From contig JAPLON010000023.1 in the NCBI GenBank assembly GCA_026400695.1, positions 1-15,281 on the forward strand: DNA of 15,281 nucleotides. The letters run 5' to 3'. This DNA is from Pseudomonadota bacterium. Lineage in GTDB: Bacteria > Pseudomonadota > Alphaproteobacteria > Paracaedibacterales > CAITNM01. The position numbers and the translations under genes are program-made. The notes beneath the pieces were generated by a model. That model was given only the letters and a program-made list of their open reading frames with translations. It did no database searches and was not told the origin of the DNA. This document shows positions 7,092 to 12,698 of the stretch, piece by piece (position 1 is the first letter of the stretch; every line of letters starts with the position of its first letter).

Positions 7092-7913
7092 ATGTGTATT
7101 AGAAATAAAAAAATTATCTGGGCTTTTTTAGTAAGCGTTTGTCTTCTTGGAAAAGGTGAATCGACCACTTTTAGTGAAATTTTAGTTTCAGAAGGTTTAC
7201 CCAGGTGCGTTGCTGTTGCTGCAAATACAGCCAGACAGTTTACAGTAGTCGATCTCAAATTGAATAGGGTATGGAGTCTAGCTGCAGCTATACATGTTTC
7301 TGGTCGTATTGGTGGTAGTGCTGGTCAAATAACGGGGGCGGAATTTGCTGAATTGTTGGATCATTCAAGAATAGCGCCTGTGGTTCCAGTAGCTGATCCT
7401 GAAGTATTGGAAATATCAGCTGGTAATTGGCAAGAACATGCATTTAGGCCTGCAGCAGGTAATGGTTGCAAAGTTGTATACGGGGGTGGTTTACAATGTG
7501 CATCAGATTTTGTACGTGGAGTAAGAGGTTACAGAGTTGGTGAAGCTGGAGTTGCTGCTTGTGAGGGAATGTGGTTTACTCCTTGTTCAAACACAATGTT
7601 ATTAAGGGCTGATAGTTATGCCTATAGGCATGCGCCTCTTTATTTTGATAGACCAGTAGTTTTGGTTGCCGAAGTTGATGCAGCTTTTTTTATGCCGACG
7701 GCTAATGCTTACGAAAAAGTACTGCTAGTAAGTTCAGCGCCACAATTAAGTAATGTTCAAATTTTTTCAGCACTTCCTCCTGCTGATTTTTCAGCTTTAT
7801 ACCCTGCTGGTAAATTAAACATGACAGATTTATCGACTGATTATACTTTATTGATTGAATCAAGCTTAAGTCCATCGCTGGCAGATAAATTGCGCAGGTG
7901 GCGTGTGGGCTAA
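7092..7913 (+). CDS. Exported protein with possible ADP-ribosyltransferase-like fold
   Basis: Family not recognised. It has 273 residues, with a signal peptide at about 1-23 (basic RNKK, then a hydrophobic run ending near KGES). A weak GCGGA ribosome site precedes the ATG. The mature part has several cysteines (C39, C126, C136, C157, C165), consistent with disulphides after export. The stretch from about 127 to 210 has the order seen in ART/PARP-type folds: a strand ending V-V-Y-G-G-G (128-133), then G-M-W-F-T-P (159-164), a helix with A-D-S-Y-A-Y, a strand PVVLVAEV (188-195), and a glutamate in AYEKVLLV (E208). The usual first-strand histidine or arginine is not evident (YGGG in place of YHGT/YRG). 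The protein may therefore be inactive, divergent or not an ART. It ends in a strong terminator. Confidence 0.78.
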   Translation: MCIRNKKIIWAFLVSVCLLGKGESTTFSEILVSEGLPRCVAVAANTARQFTVVDLKLNRVWSLAAAIHVSGRIGGSAGQITGAEFAELLDHSRIAPVVPVADPEVLEISAGNWQEHAFRPAAGNGCKVVYGGGLQCASDFVRGVRGYRVGEAGVAACEGMWFTPCSNTMLLRADSYAYRHAPLYFDRPVVLVAEVDAAFFMPTANAYEKVLLVSSAPQLSNVQIFSALPPADFSALYPAGKLNMTDLSTDYTLLIESSLSPSLADKLRRWRVG

Positions 7914-7937
7914 ATTGTTACCTTTATGTTACGCGTA

Positions 7938-7969
7938 AAAGCCATGATCTTTGCGCCGTGGCTTTTTTT
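7938..7969 (+). terminator. Rho-independent terminator after the ART-like gene
   Basis: The arms AAAGCCATG (7938-7946) and CGTGGCTTT (7957-7965) form a 9-bp stem with one G-T pair and run straight into seven T residues (7963-7969). It lies 24 bases after the stop at 7913. Confidence 0.88.
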
Positions 7970-8016
7970 AGTATCATTTTTTTATTAATTAAAAAATTTA
8001 TATTCAAAATCCAAAA

Positions 8017-8031
8017 TTAAATTTGCATTAA
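8017..8031. promoter_or_regulatory. CtrA-type box (TTAA-N7-TTAA) before the zinc-finger gene
   Basis: A perfect TTAA (8017-8020), seven bases, TTAA (8028-8031). A -10-like TACTAT begins 15 bases after the second half-site (8043-8048), and the start codon at 8085 is 53 bp beyond the box. This spacing resembles that of the two boxes downstream. Confidence 0.55.
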
Positions 8032-8084
8032 TCAAATGTAATTACTATCTGTAAACAAATAACTAAATGCGAAAGGGTTTGTTT

Positions 8085-8477
8085 ATGAATTGCTTCAACC
8101 ATCAAGATATTCCAGCAGTTTGTGCTTGTGGAACTTGTGCTAAAGGACTTTGCCAAAACTGCATGCAGCCATGCAGTGGTAAATTTGTTTGCTCCGAAGT
8201 TTGTGCTGAAAACTGGGAAAAGCTAGCAAAAATGAATGAAAAGGCTCTAAAAATTTATGGGCTAGATAAACCAGGAAACAAGCCTAGTAAAATCGGCTCA
8301 CGAGCTGCATTATTTAACATTTCTTTAGGACTCCTATTTTTGGGTTTTGGAATATATGACTTTTTTTATGGTGTAGGTTACTACGGTTTAGGTTTATATA
8401 GTGTTTTTCTGTCAGCGATTGGATTAGCCTCTATAGTCTACGGCTACAAAACTTATAAAGATGGAATAAGGCTGTAA
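8085..8477 (+). CDS. Small membrane protein with B-box-like zinc finger
   Basis: 130 residues from ATG 8085. That start is chosen over ATG 8067 because AAGGG (8073-8077) lies 7 bases ahead of it and the protein then begins at the finger. The N-terminus has the pattern C3-H6-C13-C15-C18-C23-C26-C30-C36-C40, close to bacterial B-box-type zinc-binding modules. Two hydrophobic, glycine/tyrosine-rich segments at about 74-95 and 98-120 should span the membrane, leaving a short tail. The finger would face the cytoplasm unless the hairpin inserts the other way. Function is unknown; related small proteins have been linked to membrane anchoring or peptidase-like partners, but no such partner is visible here. 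It is preceded by a CtrA-type box. No hairpin terminator was seen after the stop. Confidence 0.85.
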   Translation: MNCFNHQDIPAVCACGTCAKGLCQNCMQPCSGKFVCSEVCAENWEKLAKMNEKALKIYGLDKPGNKPSKIGSRAALFNISLGLLFLGFGIYDFFYGVGYYGLGLYSVFLSAIGLASIVYGYKTYKDGIRL

Positions 8478-8478
8478 G

Positions 8479-8487
8479 TTATCCACA
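8479..8487 (+). promoter_or_regulatory. Single perfect DnaA-box match
   Basis: TTATCCACA, the strong consensus DnaA box, begins 2 bases after the zinc-finger gene stop. AT-rich DNA and a CtrA-type box (8524-8538) follow. No second good DnaA box was found nearby, so at most this is a regulatory or titration site, and it may be chance. Confidence 0.3.
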
Positions 8488-8523
8488 GGAATTATTAAAA
8501 TTTTCCTAAAAATGATTGTTTTG

Positions 8524-8538
8524 TTAACTATTTGTTAA
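8524..8538. promoter_or_regulatory. CtrA-type box before the 86-aa exported protein gene
   Basis: TTAA (8524-8527), seven bases, TTAAC (8535-8539), a perfect match to the CtrA consensus TTAA-N7-TTAAC. Each half also lies within a GTTAAC palindrome, the two spaced 11 bp apart. TAATCT (8551-8556) is the likely -10 element. A GANTC site (8544-8548), the CcrM methylation target, lies between box and -10. The same arrangement recurs upstream of the paralogue at 9079. Confidence 0.62.
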
Positions 8539-8623
8539 CATTTGATTCGCTAATCTTCAATTGTTAAGCGATTAACTTTGTAATTGCTAAACAATTGATC
8601 CAATGATTAACAGGAGAATTAAT

Positions 8624-8884
8624 ATGAATAAATATGTTTATGGTTTTGTTTTGGCTTGTGCTTTATTAAGCCTTCCTAGTGTAAATTGTGCTGCACAAAT
8701 TGAGCAGGGCGATTCACAAGACGATTTTGAAGCAAGAAAAGCTGCATATATTGCAAAGTGTAAAGCTGAAGGTGCTGAAAAAACAGAAGCAAGAAGAATC
8801 GCCAGAGAAGCAAAAGAAGCTGCTCAAAAAGCGAAAGAAGCTGCTGAATTGGAAGCTCAAGTTAAAGAAGAAGTTAGCGAATAA
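8624..8884 (+). CDS. Small exported Ala/Lys/Glu-rich helical protein (paralogue 1)
   Basis: 86 residues from ATG 8624. AGGAG at 8612-8616 with a 7-base spacer decides this start over ATG 8603. Signal peptide: MNKYVYG, a hydrophobic core, then a likely cut near VNCAA. The mature part is short and almost wholly charged helix (EARRIAREAKEAAQKAKEAA), perhaps a coiled coil. It is clearly related to the next gene: both begin MNKY-x-Y, share a segment like AGA-K-EARR-(I/L)-ARE, and have matching upstream DNA. No catalytic motif is visible and function is unknown. Its own CtrA-type site lies 85 bp upstream. Confidence 0.8.
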   Translation: MNKYVYGFVLACALLSLPSVNCAAQIEQGDSQDDFEARKAAYIAKCKAEGAEKTEARRIAREAKEAAQKAKEAAELEAQVKEEVSE

Positions 8885-8896
8885 ATAAAAACAATT

Positions 8897-8922
8897 ACCT
8901 GCCTTGTGTCCACAGGGCAGGT
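8897..8922. terminator. Hairpin between the paralogous small genes
   Basis: The arms ACCTGCC (8897-8903) and GGCAGGT (8916-8922) extend inward by four more pairs (one G-T) to an 11-bp stem with a 4-base loop. It lies 12 bases after the stop at 8884. There is no T-run on the plus strand after it, so termination would be weak or assisted. On the minus strand it is followed by a T-rich run. Confidence 0.5.
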
Positions 8923-8979
8923 TCATACACCTACTTAAAAAAAACTCAAAAATTCGGCTTGCCATGTGGAGTTGAACAG

Positions 8980-8994
8980 TTAACCCTTTGTTAA
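8980..8994. promoter_or_regulatory. CtrA-type box before the 184-aa Lys-rich exported protein gene
   Basis: TTAA (8980-8983), seven bases ending TTTG, TTAA (8991-8994). TAATCT (9006-9011) follows at the same distance, to within one base, as in the upstream paralogue. Two GANTC sites (9029-9033 and 9035-9039) are near. The upstream regions of the two genes align over about 100 bp, so this site was probably duplicated with its gene and then kept while neighbouring bases drifted. Confidence 0.62.
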
Positions 8995-9078
8995 GGTTCA
9001 TTCAGTAATCTTCCCTTGTTAAGCCTTTGATTCAGAGTCTAAACAACTAACTTCAACAAACAAACAGGAGAATTAAAA

Positions 9079-9633
9079 GTGAATAAATACGCTTATAGCT
9101 TAATTTTGTCTTTGGCTGCGCTAAATATGCCAATTGTAAATGGTTCTGATTATCTATCTTCCGATGATGAAATAGAAGCTCCCCGTGTAGAACGTGCTGC
9201 TGTTGTGGCACATGGTAAAAAAAGACTTACAGAAGAGCAAATTGAAGCTCTTAAGGAAGCTGGTGCTGCAAAAAGAGAAGAAAGAAGACTTGCCAGAGAA
9301 ATTATGGCCTCACACCCCAAAAAACAAAAAGTTGTTGCTCAGCGTGATGATCTAGTGGGTGAGCTTCTTAAAGTTCAAAAAGAAGAAGTGCAAATACAGG
9401 CTCCAATTTTAGAAAATCAACATACATCAAAATCTAATTCTGATGAAGATGTAGAAGCATCTGCAACTTTGGTAGATAAGTTATTGCAAAAGCCACAAGC
9501 AAAAAAGAAAAAGCAAAAATATGATGCCTCTACAATGAAAAAAATACGAGCTGATAAGGCAGCAATAAAAAGAAAAAGTCTTACAATAAACAAGGCGAGA
9601 GATAAGAAATTTGCATCTGCGCAATACGAGTAA
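9079..9633 (+). CDS. Exported lysine-rich protein (paralogue 2)
   Basis: 184 residues from GTG 9079, set by AGGAG at 9066-9070 with an 8-base spacer. Signal peptide: MNKYAYS, hydrophobic core, likely cut near VNGSD. An acidic patch (SSDDE, about 27-31) is followed by a charged helix (about 48-76) matching paralogue 1. The C-terminal 45 residues are very basic, with KKKKQK at about 142-147 and further K/R clusters to 177. The basic clusters look like eukaryotic nuclear localisation signals or nucleic-acid binding tails; this is pattern resemblance only. No enzymatic motif is visible. It is probably transcribed alone, from its own CtrA-type promoter to the terminator at 9645. Confidence 0.82.
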   Translation: MNKYAYSLILSLAALNMPIVNGSDYLSSDDEIEAPRVERAAVVAHGKKRLTEEQIEALKEAGAAKREERRLAREIMASHPKKQKVVAQRDDLVGELLKVQKEEVQIQAPILENQHTSKSNSDEDVEASATLVDKLLQKPQAKKKKQKYDASTMKKIRADKAAIKRKSLTINKARDKKFASAQYE

Positions 9634-9644
9634 ACAGTAACTTG

Positions 9645-9679
9645 CCCACCTCAGTTTTATGGGGTGGGTTTGTCTTTTT
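9645..9679 (+). terminator. Rho-independent terminator after the Lys-rich protein gene
   Basis: CCCACC (9645-9650) pairs with GGTGGG (9663-9668), and a T-rich run follows (9669-9679). It lies between the stop at 9633 and the end of the convergent minus-strand gene at 9682. Confidence 0.78.
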
Positions 9680-9681
9680 AT

Positions 9682-11046
9682 TTACACATGGCTTTGACCT
9701 TGTCTTGCCAGGGATGCAATTAGAGAAATGATCTCTTCTATTGTTTCTGCAGTAAATTGCTGTGCGTATTTTTGCAATATTTCACTAAATATACCCGATA
9801 ACCTATCAACAGTTGGTGGTTCTTTAGAAAAAAAATAATCTGGTAATGAGACCCATGAACTTGCAGGAGTGCCGCTTGTGCCATTACGGCCAGTATCTAC
9901 TTCCATAATTCTATCTAACGCACTTTTACCAGATTCAGGGTCTGTAAGGTATAATGTAGTCAGTTGTAGTGGCATTACTTCATCAAAAATCTTTGCCAAA
10001 TTTTTTTTCTCAAATATTACCTTGTATGTAATGTCGCTCCATTTCCTAGCTAAATTTGTTATAAATGGTTCTCCCAAGGGTAGGCTCAAAATGCTTGGTT
10101 TGCCTTTTTCTTTTAGGCTTTCGCGAAGTGCTAGTTGATATTTTTGCTCATTAAGTAATTTAAATAATCTTTCTCGCAGTTTCGCATGACTTACCAGTGT
10201 ACTGCATAGTGTATGTTCAAGGACAGGTGGGCGATTCAGCATGCTATAAAAACAAAATGGCACACAATGAACTCTTGTTTCTACCCCACTTTGCACAACC
10301 TCCCTGCCAAAACTGCGCTCATTATCAATAAGAACAATTTCATAATTACCATTAGATTTTTGCCTTACAAGACAATTTTCAAGGCGACAATCTTCAGGGT
10401 TTGTTATCATGCAAAATAAGATAAGTCTTTGAAAACTCAATTCATCAAAAAAATGACAAGGATCATCATCTTTTATTAGGTTTAAAAAGTCTCGTAGTGG
10501 AACACCTTCTATAAATTCAGATACCAAAAAAACTTGTCCATTTATGGCAATAGTTACTGATCTTGGTATAGGTACATCTTCACCATCAGGCATAAACATC
10601 TCAAAAAATTGGCGAGCTGCCATTTCAATTCCTGGGGCCTCTGGCCATTGTTTAAAGCAGAATTTATTATTTCCATTCGCTCTGCATATACCAACAGTAC
10701 GCGTTCCACTGTTTGCTTTATGCATCTCTATACCAAACTTACTACCAGTATCTATTGCTGACGGTTTAAAATCACCATCTCTCATAAGTATGTGTTCTGG
10801 GTCAACTATAACTTGAGATTTAATATTCCCCTTTCCATCGTGTAAGCATGTGTTGATACACCATTCTTCTGGTATTTCATCTAATGGTAATTGCTCATTA
10901 CTAGGTGTTCTATATGTATAATCTCCTTTAAATTGTGATTCAATAATTCTACAAAACTCATCAACACTTACGCCTTGATCGCAAGCATTCGCTTGTGATA
11001 ACAAGCTGAATAAGAAAATAAAGATCAATATCATAAGCTCTTTCAT
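9682..11046 (-). CDS. Exported protein-kinase-like / PI-kinase-like protein
   Basis: 454 residues beginning with a strong signal peptide (M-K-E-L, about 14 hydrophobic residues, cut near QANA). The middle has the layout of kinase folds. K132 in FCFKQW and E141 in a following helix would be the ATP-site Lys-Glu pair. FLVSEFIEGVPL (about 173-184) fits the hinge strand. TNPEDCRLENCLV (about 215-227) fits a catalytic loop with D219 and N224. VLIDNERSFG (about 238-247) fits a metal-binding Asp in place of DFG. The N-P-E-D...N...I-D-N spacing is closer to PI3/PI4-kinase, actin-fragmin-kinase or HipA-like kinases than to ordinary Ser/Thr kinases. An exported kinase suggests a host substrate, which is inference. 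The gene lies 99 bp after the holin on the same strand and could be phage-associated cargo. No clear ribosome site was seen. Confidence 0.82.
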   Translation of the reverse strand: MKELMILIFIFLFSLLSQANACDQGVSVDEFCRIIESQFKGDYTYRTPSNEQLPLDEIPEEWCINTCLHDGKGNIKSQVIVDPEHILMRDGDFKPSAIDTGSKFGIEMHKANSGTRTVGICRANGNNKFCFKQWPEAPGIEMAARQFFEMFMPDGEDVPIPRSVTIAINGQVFLVSEFIEGVPLRDFLNLIKDDDPCHFFDELSFQRLILFCMITNPEDCRLENCLVRQKSNGNYEIVLIDNERSFGREVVQSGVETRVHCVPFCFYSMLNRPPVLEHTLCSTLVSHAKLRERLFKLLNEQKYQLALRESLKEKGKPSILSLPLGEPFITNLARKWSDITYKVIFEKKNLAKIFDEVMPLQLTTLYLTDPESGKSALDRIMEVDTGRNGTSGTPASSWVSLPDYFFSKEPPTVDRLSGIFSEILQKYAQQFTAETIEEIISLIASLARQGQSHV

Positions 11047-11145
11047 CGTCGTAAGCGGATAAAGTTTTCTAGAAATTTATCTAATTAAAAAGTTGATATC
11101 TACGAGAAAAAGTTGAATTTATTAACACATTCTGAAATGATGTTC

Positions 11146-11682
11146 TTAAAACTTATTACCCTGGCTCATCATTGCCACTACCGAATCTTTTTCTTTGCTT
11201 CCTCTGGAAGAACCAAATTCAAAATTGTAAGCATCTTTTAAGCAAGAACCGAAAATTCCAGCAACTGTTGAAATAATTCCCACAGCTTCCCCTGGCAAAC
11301 TTCCCGCATAACTTGCCAGAGTATATAAACAGGAAACCAAACCAACTGCAGCACTTAGCACCATAATATCCGCGCGCACATTGCGTCTACCAGCTTGGGC
11401 TAAGGCAATGTCTCGTTCACGTGCATTATGACGGTCTTGTAAAAATTGCAGCTCAAGCTCTGCTTCAATTTTGATGATTTCTTTTTGAAATTCCGCAATT
11501 AATAATGAGTTTTCAGATAATGCCTTTGCCGCAATAACCGGATCATCCGCTCCAGTTACGCGTTTTGCCGTTTCTACCACATGGTGTGCTACATTTTCAG
11601 CGTTTTCACCCCCAAGCCATCTGGCTATTACCGGGGCAAATTCAGCAAGCCCCAATGCTGCCGCAATTAATGGAAAAGCCAT
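11146..11682 (-). CDS. Holin of the three-transmembrane GTA type
   Basis: 178 residues. The opening MAFPLIAAALGLAEFAPVIA followed by RWLGG matches what I know of the '3TM holin for gene-transfer release' family found in alphaproteobacterial phages and gene transfer agents. Such holins permeabilise the inner membrane so that a peptidoglycan hydrolase can lyse the cell. Hydrophobic segments lie at about 1-22, 104-125 and 131-147, joined by a long charged helix (about 55-98, rich in Glu/Gln/Arg). It starts 3 bases after the stop of the cell wall hydrolase, giving a typical lysis pair in one transcript. Confidence 0.85.
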   Translation of the reverse strand: MAFPLIAAALGLAEFAPVIARWLGGENAENVAHHVVETAKRVTGADDPVIAAKALSENSLLIAEFQKEIIKIEAELELQFLQDRHNARERDIALAQAGRRNVRADIMVLSAAVGLVSCLYTLASYAGSLPGEAVGIISTVAGIFGSCLKDAYNFEFGSSRGSKEKDSVVAMMSQGNKF

Positions 11683-11685
11683 ACG

Positions 11686-12111
11686 TTAACCCAATTTGTA
11701 AAATAAGTGGTTAGCAATTTGGGCAGTCGGCGCAGCATTTTTAGACCAGTAAGGATTAACATGCAAAGAATGGTAATGGTCAGCCCCAAAGGTACAATCT
11801 GCCACATTCCCAAACACCACATTGGTTGCTGCTAAAAAGCACGTCTGGAAAATTTTGTCATCAAAATTGGTGCTTAATAATTTTGGACGATTTGGGTCAC
11901 TTTGGTTCCAACATGAAAACTGCCATGGCTGCAAACATACATTGCTAATCGATTTGCCAAAACGCTTTTGAAGTGCACGATTTTTCACAACCCAAGCAAC
12001 TGCTTCTAAACTTTGCATGCCACCACCTGGCTTGCTCAACTCACCTCTGGCTTCACCATAAATAGTGCGCGCCAAAATCATTAAATCTGCTTCAGTAATA
12101 TTATTCGTCAT
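11686..12111 (-). CDS. SleB-type cell wall hydrolase (phage/GTA endolysin)
   Basis: 141 residues from the ATG at 12111. A GGGAGTAAGC ribosome site just ahead favours this over the ATG at 12126. It belongs to the Hydrolase_2/SleB-like family, which cuts the peptidoglycan glycan strand. Visible marks are LARTIYGEARGE with the likely catalytic glutamate E20, EAVAWVVKNRA, and a C-terminal GADHYHSLHVNPYW segment. There is no signal peptide, as expected if the holin releases it. Its start overlaps the end of the tail-fibre-like gene by 11 bases and it is followed at once by the holin gene. The three form an operon on the minus strand. Confidence 0.88.
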   Translation of the reverse strand: MTNNITEADLMILARTIYGEARGELSKPGGGMQSLEAVAWVVKNRALQKRFGKSISNVCLQPWQFSCWNQSDPNRPKLLSTNFDDKIFQTCFLAATNVVFGNVADCTFGADHYHSLHVNPYWSKNAAPTAQIANHLFYKLG

Positions 12112-12466
12112 GCTTACTCCCATCAAAAATTAATTGCCAAAATGCATTTTCAAATTCAGAGACACTGGTATGCGGAGTGATGCAACCATAAAGTTTTTTT
12201 TGCCAATAAACCCACATACCAATCCGATAATTACAGTTAGCCGCCCACGCTCCTTTAAAAATCGGCTGAAATTTGGGTAGTACTACGTTGGAAATTTCTT
12301 GGTTATTACATTTAAAAATCAAGACATCTTCTTTTTGCTCAACACTTAAATATTCATCAAAGCCTCTGTCTTCTAGCTTTTTTAAGCGTTGCTCAAGTTC
12401 ACGGAAATTATTATCAATTTCCAAAATGCTTAAGGGAGCCCCCTTTTCTAATCGGTAGGTAATCAT
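12101..12466 (-). CDS. Phage tail-fibre-like protein
   Basis: 121 residues. The opening segment (YRLEKGAPLS, then EIDNNFRELEQRLKKLED) is a common N-terminal pattern in phage tail and fibre proteins, where 'D-x-N-F' precedes a coiled coil. The C-terminal half has W-x-x-x-x-Y-R-I-G-M-W-V-Y-W and LYGCITPHTS, then F-x-x-A-F-W. This resembles the small carbohydrate-binding modules often fused to tail fibres or chitinases. An AAGGA ribosome site (complement of 12471-12475) sits 5-9 bases before the ATG. It overlaps the downstream hydrolase gene. The role is probably host-surface binding of a virion-like particle. Confidence 0.72.
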   Translation of the reverse strand: MITYRLEKGAPLSILEIDNNFRELEQRLKKLEDRGFDEYLSVEQKEDVLIFKCNNQEISNVVLPKFQPIFKGAWAANCNYRIGMWVYWQKKLYGCITPHTSVSEFENAFWQLIFDGSKHDE

Positions 12467-12520
12467 ATTTTCCTTATCTTTAATTGTTGATGTTGTTAGC
12501 TGAAAATTTGGAAGTGACTG

Positions 12521-12660
12521 TCAATCCGTGACGCGCGTCGTAGTCGCGAGATTAGTAGGATCAAAGGATTCCTAAACACAACACCGCGGACTGTGCCGCG
12601 GTGCGTCGAGATTTCATCTTTGTGGCGGTCCCGCAATTTAATCGCGGTGGCCAGTCAATG
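12521..12660. other. GC-rich structured intergenic island
   Basis: By my count 76 of 140 bases are G or C here, against a clearly AT-rich surrounding. It holds the 10-bp palindrome GACGCGCGTC (12530-12539), the short hairpin TAGGA/TCCTA near 12556-12574, a perfect 8-bp hairpin at 12582-12603, and the imperfect stem TGGC...GCCA around 12622-12655. No frame through it looks coding. It may be a mobile palindromic element, a structured RNA or a junction scar. Confidence 0.55.
12576..12603 (-). terminator. Strong GC hairpin, possible terminator of the beta-propeller gene
   Basis: CACCGCGG (12582-12589) and CCGCGGTG (12596-12603) pair perfectly around the loop ACTGTG. Read on the minus strand it is followed by TTGTGTTT, a modest T-rich run. 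It lies about 95 bases after the minus-strand gene ending at 12699 and before the tail-fibre-like gene. Confidence 0.5.
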
Positions 12661-12698
12661 AGGTCATTTTATAGGTGATTGGCTTTATTTAGTCTACT

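Noticed and set aside
8479..8540. Possible replication origin (DnaA box, AT-rich DNA, CtrA box)
   Set aside because: Only one good DnaA box, no cluster, no origin-flanking genes such as dnaA, hemE or parAB, and ordinary genes on both sides.
8688..8888. Lys-rich open frame overlapping the 86-aa exported protein gene in another frame
   Set aside because: Its lysine richness comes from the A-rich codons of the real gene read out of frame. The real gene has AGGAG and a signal peptide.
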